DNA of 64,000 bases. Origin: Hirsutella rhossiliensis. Its lineage: Eukaryota; Ascomycota; Sordariomycetes; Hypocreales; Ophiocordycipitaceae. The stretch spans positions 1,860,001 to 1,924,000 of the forward strand of contig NW_025408676.1 in NCBI RefSeq assembly GCF_020360975.1, given 5' to 3'. The translations under genes were made by a program, and so were the position numbers. The first letter of the stretch is position 1, and each line of letters opens with the position of its first letter. The notes under the pieces were generated by a model. That model worked only from the letters and a program-made list of their open reading frames with translations, made no database searches and was not told the origin of the DNA. Below are positions 44,065 to 53,989 of this stretch, piece after piece.

Positions 44065-47000
44065 ATGGAGGTCGATATACCCCAGGCAGTCCGCAACTGC
44101 CGTGCCTGCAAGCAAGACCTGCCCGAAGTCGAATTTCGAAGCGTAAAGGATACCACTAAGTTTACAGGACAGTGTGCTAGCTGTAGGGCACACCGAAAGG
44201 AACGGGTAACCAAGTCCCGAGCCGCCGTTGCCGCGATGCGAAATATCGCCTCAAGGCTACCACCACGCAAAGCCACGAAGAGAACTGATTCGCTAGCTAA
44301 CCTGACGCCCCCAAGGCGGATTGCGCCAACGCCTGCGTCTGTGAACGGCTTACAATCTCTTGCCACGCCTGCCTTATTCTGTGGCCTGGCCCCCGCACTC
44401 CAGGGACTGCCTAGATCTCTGCTGAGGCCATCTATCCCAAGCGCTGCAGAGGGACCTTCTCCTGTCCATCCTACCCTTAGCCTGCCAAGAGTAGTTCTGG
44501 GCACGCCGATTCCGCAAACGCCGATTCCTCAAAACACTCTTCCTACCACTTCTTCTTTACTATCACAGGATCATCGCCGCGGCCGCTATACCCGTCAAGG
44601 CACTTTCAACCCACGGCCACGGCCACAGCCTCAAGAGCGACAGTTTGATCGGATAGTTGATCCACCTTTTACAGCGGACCTTAATCTGCCCGCCCTTAGT
44701 GAGGAAGATCAGGCGCTTGTGTGGGAGTTCTATACTGCCCTGAATGACGACAAGATGCATAGTTGCATTCGCTGCCAGGAGCGTTGGTTCGATATGAAGC
44801 GAAATAGCTCGAAAATCTGCAGTCGCTGCATTGGTCGAGACAGGAAGAAAGCCCTCGACGAGCCCTACTTCTTTAGCGCTGCGAATAACCTTGACTTTGG
44901 GGGAAGCCCCCGCCAATCTACCTGATCTAACGATGGTCGAGGAGATGCTCATCGCTAGGGTTCACGTACATGTGAAAGTCTTGCAGGTGCGTGGCGCTCA
45001 ATACAAATATCGCGGTCACGTTGTCCACTTCCTTCGCAATGTTGGCAGGCTCTTTGAAGAGCTCCCAGTCCTACCTGAAGAGCTAGATATCGTCCTCCTG
45101 CGGCCTCCTAATATGGAGGGCGACCCTCTTCCGGCAGCAGTTTGCTCGCGATTTCCGGGTACGTCGCTCATGCCTGTCGGCCTGGCTGCATTACCTACAC
45201 CGTCACCACCCGGGCTATCGCGATATCGTTGTGAGCCAGAATCGCCTGCAACGGATTCCTCTTGATGGCAGCATAGTTGCTTCCATTGCCAGCCAAGTGG
45301 CTGACATACCTGACGGCGAGGTCCCCCAAGGCCCCGTTGAGGAGGTTGTGGAAGAGGACCCTAGCGATGCCGATGCATCAGCGATCCCGAATTTGCAGGT
45401 CACTGATACCGAATTGAACGCTCTGCAGTCCCGATTTCTTGATGGGACCCTAACCTGAGCGCATGACTGATCTGGAGTATATGCCGCGTAGCGCAGACTC
45501 ACCACCAGATGCCACTGCCTTCCATTCGCAGGACCCCTATCGACGAATTCAACCGTTCCCAGCCGCTGTTAACGCTCGCGTTCCCTACCCTCTACCCTGA
45601 CGGCAAGGCCGACTTCGTGGAGCCTCGCTTACGGAGCATCACGTATCAGGACTACCTTGGCCATGCGATGAGATGGCATGACGGACGTTTTGCCCGCCAT
45701 AAGACGTGGCCTTTCGTCGCCCTCAACACGATGTTACGTGCGCAGGTCCGAAAGCGAAGTGACTACTTCGTCAAGCAACGCGACAGCCGCCGTCAACCCC
45801 TTACCCGCGCCGCCCTAGAGGAAGCGATGGCTGAGCCTGACGAACCGGAGGCTCAGGCCCTGATCCAGTCAATCACGCGCCAAGCCGCGGTAATCAGGGG
45901 CACCCGGCCGTATTGGTATAAGCAAAGGAAGGAATTGGAAGCATATGCCTATAATCTAGGCAAGCCTGGCCTTTTCGCTACTGCAAGCGCAGCCGATTAC
46001 CACTGGGAATCCCTATACCGTCATATGCCTCGATTTGACGAGTGGCAAACAGCTCCTGAGGTGGCGCGGATGGCTCTATCCCGGCAACTGCTGCGGGACA
46101 ACGCCCACATCGCCGCTTACCACTTCCATAAGCGTTATACGCTATTTAGGACTATTGTCCTGAAGCAGAAGTTCAACCTAACGGACTCTTGGGGCCGCTA
46201 CGAGTGGCAGGGCAGGGGTTCCAGTCACCACCACGGCCTATCTTGGCTAAGTGGCCACCCAGACTTAGATGCCGACAACGATCAGTCCCGGGAGCAATTC
46301 GCCCGCATCTGGGGATATCACGTATCTGCTGTCAACCCAGAGCCTCAGCGAATACAGGCGCCTGGAGAAGGGAATCCCCTGATCGGCAATCTATTGGAGC
46401 AGCCCCTTACGGTTCAGTTCCTATCAATGGTGGTCAACCGCGTGCAACGCCACCGCTGCAGCAACTACTGTATGCAGCTCAATAAGCATACCAAGCAGGT
46501 GGAGTGCCGCTTTGGATTTCCTCACGGACAGCGCCTGCTAGCCTCCCTGACAAGGTTCCTCATTCTAAGCACTGGAACTTCAGGGCGCGCGGAACGATGG
46601 CCAGATTAACCACTACAACCGCTTGCTTACCGTTGCGTGGCTAGCCAATACAGATGTTTCGCCCTGCACGAGCCTCCAGCAGGTAATCGATTACGCGGCC
46701 AAATACTGCTCCAAGTCGGAAAAGAAGAGCGAGTCTTTTGCCCAGATCGGAAGGCCCTGATGCCCCGGGTCAAGAACCAACCCCCTTATTTCTTTCACGT
46801 CAAAGCTCCTCAATCAGCTGGTTGCTGAGCGGGATTACTCGAAGCAGGAGGTCAGCCACTTGCTCCTCGGCCTGCCGTTACAGGAAGGCTCACGAACCTG
46901 CCTGTACGTTGACTGCCGTAATCCTGACAGGCATTCCCGCTCCCTCCGTATTGACGGCGATGAGGTGGACGAGGCCCCCAACGTTTACGAAAAGTACACT

Positions 47001-49107
47001 CAACGCCCGGAAGCCCTAGCGGACCTAAGCTACGTCTCCTTCCTCAAGTGCTGGAATATCCGTCCTAGGGACCCTTCCAAGTGGAAGCAATGGCAGCCAG
47101 TCAACGTTAACGGCAGACCTCGTGTGTTGGTTTACTTTCCTCGCTATCAGGCTGATCCAGAAGGTCAACAGTGGCCAGATTACTGCCGTGTAAAGCTAAC
47201 ATTAAACCACCCACATCGGCGGGTTGATGATCTCCTCACATTTGACGGCCAGCTTTTTGGTTCTCACGCTGAGGCCTTCTCCTATTGTTGGCAGCACCAC
47301 AGTCATGGTGATGACCATTACGGTCGGCCAAAAGAGGCTCGATTACATCCCCAAGATGATCAATATGAGGCTCTGCCTGTGGAGGAAGAATTTGATGACG
47401 AAGACTGGATTCGCCTCGCCGCCCTTTACCTGGGAACCCCTTACCCAGGAAGATCTTGACCTTCTTGGCCGCCGTGATATCGACGTCAATTACGACTGGA
47501 CACGGCATGTGGGTACATATCCGGAACTTCGAGACGGCTACTGGAAAGACCTTATCGCTAGCCACCCCATGGCCAACGATGTGGAGGTCCTTGGCCCTCA
47601 CTGGCGTAATACGCTGAATCCGCAACAACGGCTCGTGTACGACACATTCATGGGTCACTTCCAGGCGAAAAATCCTACTCAAATCCTTCTCCACGTTGAT
47701 GGTGGTGGTGGCACCGGCAAGTCGTTCCTTATCAAGGTGCTTTCCTCCCATCTTCAGGCGGCCGCTCTACCGAATCCTAGCCCTATTTGCCGCGTAGCGC
47801 CAACAGGCGTTGCGAGTAACCAGATACAGGGCAGCACCATTCATTCATTGCTACGCCTCCCAGTAGGCGGTACTTTACCGACCTTCCCAGCCGACGCAGC
47901 CGCCCTTCAGTCCCGCCTACGGCACGTCAAATACCTCGTTATCGATGAAAAGAGCATGCTGGGGATTGAGCAGCTCGCGCGGATCGATTCCCGTCTGCGA
48001 CAGGCCTTTCCACAGCGTAGCCTCGAGTTCTTCGGTGGTGTGAGCGTCTTGCTTGTGGGCGATTTCTTCCAGTTACCACCAGTCCGGCAAAAGCCCCTGT
48101 ATTCGACTAGCACCAGCCTGTCTTCGTTGGAAAGGAGAGGGCATGTGGCCTACCGGTTATTTGACCGCACCGTCTTCCTGACCACGGTACAGCGCCAGGC
48201 TGGTGATGATCAGGCTCAGTTCCGTCAGGCGTTGCAGGAACTGCGTGAAGTCAAGTTATCCATACCGTCCTGGAACCTCCTTAGCAGTCGGGTACAGGCC
48301 AGGCTAACGCAGAGCGAGGTTGATAGCTTCAGGGCCGCTTTGCGGGTGTATTCTACAAGGGCCCGGGTCAACGAATACAACTACGAGCATATGGTGCATC
48401 TCAACGCCCCGGCAGTACAGGTGGAGGCAAAGAATCAGGGCAAGGGCGCGGGGCAGGCACCAAGCGACAATGCTGGCAATCTATCTAACAAGTTCCCTGT
48501 TGCTAAGGGCACCAGGGTGATGCTCACTACTAACCTATGGCAGCCAGCTGGCTAGTTAACGGTGCTCAGGGTACTGTATACGATATCGCCTGGAACGCAG
48601 GCGCCGAGCCATGGAAGATCCCCGGCCGTTATTATAGTGGACTTTGAAAGCTACGACGGACCGCCATATCTAACAACTAACGAGGGCAGGAAAATCTCAC
48701 CCATCCTCCCAGTCAGGCGTGATTTCCTAGTGGGCAACGAGACCTGCGCTCGCACGCAGTTTCCCTGATGGTGGCGTTTGCTATCACTGTTCACAAATGC
48801 CAGAGCCTAACTAAGGATCAAATAGTTACTGATCTCGCTACACGCGACTTCCAGGCCGGTATTAGCTATGTTGCTGTGTCACGGGTTACGTCGCTGCAAG
48901 GCTTACTCCTTGAGGCGCCTTTCGATCGTCAGAGCCTCTATAACCACACGCCGACGGAAGGTTTATAAGCCTGTCTCCCCTACGTGCTGCGTTTACGGCT
49001 AACTACAAAGGCTAAGGCAGGGATGAAGATGCGCCTCGCTGACCAACAACGGCGTCAGGGTCAACAGCTGAGCGATGCACCGTATCCACCACTCTACCTT
49101 GACTAAA
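44065..49107 (+). pseudogene. Helitron C Rep/PIF1 helicase, frameshifted
   Basis: ATG 44065 (MEVDIPQAVRNCRACKQDLP) is followed by a zinc-ribbon-like N-terminus (CRACK...CASC), then a basic linker, the DUF6570-like Cys region (CIRCQERW, CSRCIGRD) and the Helitron N-like domain (LPSIRRTPIDEFNRSQPLLT). HUH is HHH at 46226-46234; the tyrosine pair (YAAKY) is at 46692-46706. Walker A GGGGTGKSFLIKVL is at about 47701-47725, then YLVIDEKSMLGIEQ, GDFFQLPPVRQKPLY and VAFAITVHKCQSLTKDQIV (48768). After PTEG at 48960 a GTTTAT...GGCTAAC...CTAAG segment looks like an intron that restores MKMRLADQQRRQG to a stop near 49107. Breaks occur near 44905, 45130, 46530, 46760, 47400 and 48555. Confidence 0.83.
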
Positions 49108-49344
49108 CGACGTCTTCCTATAAGCTACAGGGAAGGGGGAGGTTCGATATAGGGTATATAGTTAGATTGGGCCAGTCAAGGAGCGGTTTAAACGGCTGGA
49201 TGGCCGCTGCAGGCGAAAGGGGGGTTCTAGGGGGTCCCCCCCTAGGAAAGTTGAATTGCAGGTATACGATGTTCACCCTTCGGGCTGGATATTCAGCCGT
49301 TAAGCCCCTTGCATTGGCAACTTAACGGGTGTTCGAAGTATTTT
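44065..49344 (+). mobile_element. Helitron C
   Basis: This is related to A and B in every domain but clearly diverged. The 3' end is a hairpin with arms CCGTTAAG and CTTAACGG (49297-49328) followed by GTGTTC and GAAGTATTTT at 49335-49344. A second copy of this 3' tail is the relic at 9935-10470. The tail also contains an inverted C/G-run pair around 49200-49260. Confidence 0.82.
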
Positions 49345-50685
49345 AAGGACACTTGCACCGACGGCCATTACTGTGGTCGCGGCTGCAGACGCGTTGGCGG
49401 CAGCTCCGATCAGGGTGGGTGCACCGGCATCGATACGTGCGGCAACTTCCATGGCATACCTGGAGAAACGAGGGACGTGCAGTCAGTAAACACCTCTGAG
49501 GAAGTGACTACGACGCCGTCTTACCCGTTTAGCCTCGTCGAACAAATCCGCGCCATCGTCGGCAGTAGAGACATCTTGGTCGGCAATGTCCGCCGCGTCC
49601 GCGGTGGCGGCAGCAAGGATTGGCGCGACCAAGGCGCGCCGAGAAGGAGGTTGGTTGACAGCTTCATTTTGGAACAGGGTTTAAAATTCGCAGAGGAAGT
49701 TGAATCAATACAAATGTGGTTTTATAGGAGTTGCAACTGTGGAAAATAAAATGGCAAAATGTTGAAAAGCCCTGGCAGAACTGGCCTTTTACAAAGCGAG
49801 CTATGTTGCTTTACTGTGACGAAGCCAAGAAGAGGATGACGACAAAGACGACAACAGGTTCAAGGCCTGTGCCGCTCTTGCAGCTCTAGTGGCTGCAGCC
49901 TGCATGTATGACTTCCGATGGACTTGCCTGGATCATCACTTCTGCAAGGCATGGCCGACGACGCGATTCCCGGCCAAGCGAGGGTGTCTCGTATGAGACG
50001 GTATCGATGCCAGTGCATCTCTCCGAGAAGCCGTCAGCCATTACGCGCAGGAGTAGGTGCTCCGGGACCTGTCCAAAAAGACCTGACATGACTTTGGGGG
50101 ACAAGGGAACGTGGAAGTGAGGGGAACCAGGCTAAGTGGTGAGGGGGATGATAGTGGCGCGACTCACCAATATATCCGTTACTCGAGCTGAAGGTCGGAA
50201 TCCATTGGAGGGTTGCATCTGTACAGTCTCGATTGGTTACATGGTTGCTTAATGTGCGACCATACCCCTCCCTACCTTTGAGGTGCCACGGAACCAATAG
50301 GATAGCCGGAACAGCGAACCTGATGCACGTCCCCCTCAACGAGGACTTGCGCCTGCAGCAGATTCCCCTCCATGTCTAGCCAACCAACCGAATGGTGCCA
50401 ATCATAATCGTAGCACGTCGCATCGTGTTGGACAAAAGTTCGCATTCGTCCCACTTGGACGTTGATGGTTTCCTTCAGCTAGATGCCCTCGTCAGCGCCC
50501 TCAATCCTCATCAGCACAGATAAGAATTCAACGCTACGTCGTGGAAAATGCAACCCACCCTTGATGCATCCAGACATCTCAGTAATCAATACATATTGAT
50601 TGATATGGGCATATTTATTGTTAAGGTTACTCATATCGATATAGATATAGGCGCAGGCGCAGCCCATCAATATATATTGTTAAGT

Positions 50686-50735
50686 ATTAATTCAGCCGAA
50701 GTCTGACTATGAATTAATCCAGAAGTTTTTTCCCG
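50686..50735 (+). repeat. Helitron-3'-end-like hairpin
   Basis: Arms TTAATTCA and TGAATTAA enclose GCCGAAGTCTGACTA, followed by TCCAGAAGTTTTTT. The layout (hairpin, about five bases, then AAGT and a T-run) is that of the ends of Helitrons A, B and C. No Rep gene is attached, so it may mark a non-autonomous element. Confidence 0.4.
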
Positions 50736-50920
50736 TAAGTTATAGCAATCACCGCCTACTCCGTACACTAGATAATACTTGAGGTAAATTAATACCAGTA
50801 ACATTTCATATACACATACGGAGTAGTTACGCTGTTCGTCAGTTTTTCATTCTGCTCAAGGCACCTAGAACAACGAAAATGGTGTAAGTGGTATTTCGTG
50901 TCAAAAGGAAATGAGAGGTG

Positions 50921-51062
50921 TCATGCATATGACGGTTATAGAGAGTCTATTGGCCTTAACCACTGCCCAAGTCAAGGGGACGAAGGTCCCAGTTATATAC
51001 ACAAGAACGGTGCCCATGTGGGTCGGGACACCTCCTCGACTGGGGCGGAATGTCGTTTGACA
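50921..51062 (+). repeat. 145-bp dispersed repeat, copy 2
   Basis: This matches 21747-21885 in the same orientation, at roughly 85-90 percent by eye. It ends about 230 bp upstream of the TATA box of the secreted-protein gene. Confidence 0.6.
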
Positions 51063-51292
51063 TTTCGAACTAGAGGGGAAATACCTCGCTCACCGCAACA
51101 AAGCCAACGATCAGTCAGCCCCGTGCCCGAGTGTAACTGAGACATATATAATAGATGACAGCTAAACAAATAGCGCCTCGGATTGCTGCAGATGTGCATA
51201 CGAGTGCAACCATACGAGGGAGTGCAACCATACGAGGCGCTAGGTCAGTAGGGTTTCTGTACCAACGTATGCCTAGGCCTCAAAATGTTCAA

Positions 51293-51300
51293 TATATAAT
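51293..51300 (+). promoter_or_regulatory. TATA box candidate of the DUF5648-like gene
   Basis: TATATAAT lies about 120 bp upstream of ATG 51416, a usual distance for fungal core promoters. Confidence 0.45.
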
Positions 51301-51415
51301 GAGCCACCTCCTCGGGGTATGAGAAAGCAACTCGACTGATTTTTCGTCTCAGAGAACTTCCCAGAGATAAACATCGTTCATAAACCATCAACCGTCAACC
51401 AATTTCTATTTCAGT

Positions 51416-52038
51416 ATGCGGCTTTTATCCGTCATTCTAATGCTATGTGCAATCGCACTGGCTGCTCCATCTGCATTGGTAGGACTAAATCACCCCTATC
51501 TGATAACCCGAAATAACTCTCCTATATCCCCAAACAAATATATATAACCATTCTCTGACACGCTCTACAGAATCAACGGGACCTCGTCAAACTGTTCAGG
51601 GCCTATAGTCCTGGGGCCACTGATCATTTCTACACCACCAATTACCATGAATACGAGAACGCCATTAACCATCTCGGATATCATGGCGAGGGAGTCGCTT
51701 GCCGTATTTATTCATCGCAGGTGGGCCACAGTGTCGCCCTCTATCGGATGTACTCGCCTACTGCGACTGATCATTTCTACACCACGTCGGCACCGGAGCG
51801 AGACAATGCAATTCGTAATCTTGGGTACCACGATGAAGGCATCACCGGCTACATATACCCTCGGGCTGGCTTCCACGATACGGTGCCACTCCACCGCGCC
51901 TACAGTCCGGGAAGCAAGGATCACTTTTACACCGTTAATGCAGCAGAGATAGGGAATGCAGTCAGAAACTTGGGGTACAGAGACGAGGGTATTGCAGGAT
52001 ACGTAGTTGCGCCCCAGGGAAGTCGAGATTTCCTGTAA
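51416..52038 (+). CDS. Small secreted protein with DUF5648-like repeats
   Basis: The protein has 176 residues and is complete. Exon 1 (51416-51478) encodes a signal peptide, MRLLSVILMLCAIALAAPSA. An intron at 51479-51570 (GTAGGA...CTACAG) follows. Exon 2 carries three copies of a repeat of about 45 residues: LFRAYSPGATDHFYTT, LYRMYSPTATDHFYTT and LHRAYSPGSKDHFYTV, each ending in GYH/RDEGI or GEGV. This is the pattern of DUF5648 (AYSP..DHFYT...GY..EGI), seen in secreted fungal and bacterial proteins and thought to be a carbohydrate-binding or lysozyme-associated module; its role here is unknown. It is the one host-type gene in the window whose frame and splice sites all agree. It lies between Helitron C and a Ty3 element. 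Confidence 0.85.
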
Positions 52039-52275
52039 CGGGCCGAGCCCATGAGCGTCTGGCCCGTAACCTTAACCTTAATACTTACCGCTGAGACCTG
52101 CATTTCTCAACACAATGCTTTACCATCCTTAACCCCCCTTTTGCTCACCCCCCCCTTTTGCTCCGCCAAATGAGACAAACCTCACCAAAAATCGGATTTT
52201 TGAACTGCTTATATTTCAGCGAACTATGGAGATAAAAATGTAAAGGCTACATCATTTGAACGAGAATTGAACACA

Positions 52276-53379
52276 CTAATAGGTTCTTGGTCTTTTTATG
52301 ACGCGACCCAGTCGCGTGGTGCGCTGGGGAGGCCCAGATACCTTGACCTCAATCACCGGAGCTGTCTCCGTATCCGACTCCACCTCCTCCTCCTCCGAGT
52401 CGCAATCCACCACAACGGCTTTCTTTGGACCCCCAATTTCGGGGACAATCTCACCGGCCGCCAAAGCTTCGGCGAGACACATGAAGCGTCTATTTGGGTT
52501 AGGGATGGCCCTTCTCTTTCTTCCTCTCTTCAGCTTGTCCACTTCCTCTTCCTTCCTGATCCACTGATCATGCATGCTGCCCCATCCTTTCCAGTGGACC
52601 AAGTACTCCGTGACGGGCTTCCTGTTTCTTCCAATCTTCCTGACCCGTACGTCAAGAAGCTTGTCAACTTCGTAGAATTCGCCTTCCTGGTCCGTAAAGT
52701 CCTTTGTGGCTTCTACTGGTCCGGGGTGAGCTTCCTCAAAGCAGCCTTCGTGAGCTGGCTTGAGGTGGTGTATTGAGATCACTGGGTGGACCCGATTTTG
52801 CTCTGGAAGGTCCAATTCACAGGCCAGGTCTCCAACCATCCTTCTGATCACAAAGGGGCCTTCCCGCTGTTGTGACCACTTCTTGGGCGGCCTGCCTGGC
52901 TGGTGATATCCCTGATGAAGCTTGAGATATACCTTGTCTCCAGCCTTGAGATGGATAGGTCGGTGTTTGGCATCGTACCAACGCTTGGCCTTCATCGCTG
53001 CAAGGTCCATAGCTAGGCTGGCCTGCTTACGCAAGGCTTCCTTGATGTAGGGCAATTCGTCTGCCTCTGCGCTGGCTGTGCGATCAACAGCCTCAAGGGG
53101 CCCTTTCAGGGGGAAACCGTACATAAGCTCTTGGATGATGTCTTCTTGCAATGGCAAGGGATAGCTGTCTGGCATGGTGACCTTATTAAGAGCTCGCAAA
53201 TCGATGACGACCCTGCCCTTGGTTTCTCCTCGGGCTGTTCGCCACACAACGAAGACGGGGGCTGCAAAAGGGGTTGGCCCGTGCACGTACTCCATGCGTC
53301 CTTGTGCGTGGAGCTTGTCATGGGTTTCATCAATGACCTGTTTGTCTCGTAATCCCTGAGGATAGGGGCGTTGAGCCAC
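52276..53379 (-). CDS. In-frame RT / integrase-C / chromodomain fusion
   Basis: This is an open frame of 367 codons. Residues 1-84 are the start of a Ty3-type RT (GRMEYVHGPTPFAAPVFVVW, VIDLRALNKVTMPDSYPLP). At about residue 84 (nt 53127) it jumps to LMYGFPLKGPLEA, which belongs to the end of the integrase core, then YIKEALRKQASLAMDLA and KAKRWYDAKHRPIHLKAGDK (integrase C-terminal GPY/F region). A chromodomain at about 227-275 follows (EVDKLLDVRV, EYLVHWKGWG). The tail ends GRVIKRPRTY. The RT active site (YxDD), RNase H and the DDE core are absent. The frame stays open across the deletion. Confidence 0.8.
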   Translation of the reverse strand: MAQRPYPQGLRDKQVIDETHDKLHAQGRMEYVHGPTPFAAPVFVVWRTARGETKGRVVIDLRALNKVTMPDSYPLPLQEDIIQELMYGFPLKGPLEAVDRTASAEADELPYIKEALRKQASLAMDLAAMKAKRWYDAKHRPIHLKAGDKVYLKLHQGYHQPGRPPKKWSQQREGPFVIRRMVGDLACELDLPEQNRVHPVISIHHLKPAHEGCFEEAHPGPVEATKDFTDQEGEFYEVDKLLDVRVRKIGRNRKPVTEYLVHWKGWGSMHDQWIRKEEEVDKLKRGRKRRAIPNPNRRFMCLAEALAAGEIVPEIGGPKKAVVVDCDSEEEEVESDTETAPVIEVKVSGPPQRTTRLGRVIKRPRTY

Positions 53380-53496
53380 CTTGTGCGTGTGCCAATCCTT
53401 GATAAGGGAACTGTGAGCTCGTGGCCTGCTTCGACTTCAGCTGTGCCCGAGTCTTTCCATAGTTTGGCGTGTTTTCAACGAGGGCTTTGATCTTGG

Positions 53497-53937
53497 TCAC
53501 GAAGCTGCCTTTTGCGCATAGATGTGAATTCCGTCGTCAGTGCACACCTCTGGGAGCTCTGGCGTGCGTTGAACGTGCGTTTGATACGGAATTCGGGTCT
53601 CGGGAGCAAGGTCAGGAGTATCGGCTGTTGCTGTTGCACTAAGCTGGGTGCTTGTGACGTGGAGCTCCTTTCTTGTTGTTGACCAAGGCTGGCTGTCGTT
53701 GCTGGCTGCTGTTGTGTACGCGTACAAAGCTTCTGATAAGCTTGTAATTGATTCTGCGGTTGCTGCTAGAACAGGGGTTTCCTCCGGGGTGAAAGTCCCG
53801 TCAGCTATTGCGATAACATCGTCTGAGAGGTGGAAGGTGCTATTGATAGCAAGATCATACGATGCATGGCTCTGGGGAGCACTTTCAATCGTCATTGGAG
53901 AAGTTGCTGGGGCCAAGGCCGCTGTGGCCATTGTCAA
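53497..53937 (-). CDS. Ala/Thr-rich frame at the Ty3 5' side
   Basis: This 146-codon frame starts MTMATAALAPATSPMTIES and is rich in Ala, Thr and Ser. It leads toward the RT start after a break near 53500-53400. It could be the linker between gag/protease and RT. I recognise no motif, and its border with the pogo-like copy at about 53940-54040 is unclear. Confidence 0.3.
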   Translation of the reverse strand: MTMATAALAPATSPMTIESAPQSHASYDLAINSTFHLSDDVIAIADGTFTPEETPVLAATAESITSLSEALYAYTTAASNDSQPWSTTRKELHVTSTQLSATATADTPDLAPETRIPYQTHVQRTPELPEVCTDDGIHIYAQKAAS

Positions 53938-53989
53938 AGCTGTCAGAGCTGATTTCCATGAGGCTGCAGCGAAGTAGCCCGATTCCTCG

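Larger units (their letters stand above)
49345..51292. other. Repeat-rich intergenic region
   Basis: No confident gene. A minus-strand frame at 50272-50454 (MGRMRTFVQHDATCYDYDWH) may be an exon of something but has no recognised family. Bases 50921-51062 are the second copy of the 145-bp dispersed repeat. The part near 50600-50830 is AT-rich. Confidence 0.35.
52128..53940 (-). mobile_element. Ty3/gypsy chromovirus, internally deleted
   Basis: This minus-strand element keeps the start of reverse transcriptase, the integrase C-terminus with chromodomain, the 3' untranslated region and G-rich polypurine tracts (C-runs at 52132-52160 on the plus strand). Protease, most of RT, RNase H and the integrase core are missing. 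LTRs were not recognised. Its 3' tail is repeated at 11530-11835. Confidence 0.75.

Noticed and set aside
22282..49344. Repeat-induced point mutation as cause of all breaks
   Set aside because: The repeats are not AT-rich and most breaks are small indels rather than C-to-T nonsense changes; one TGG-to-TGA in family copy 1 is the only RIP-like stop I noticed.
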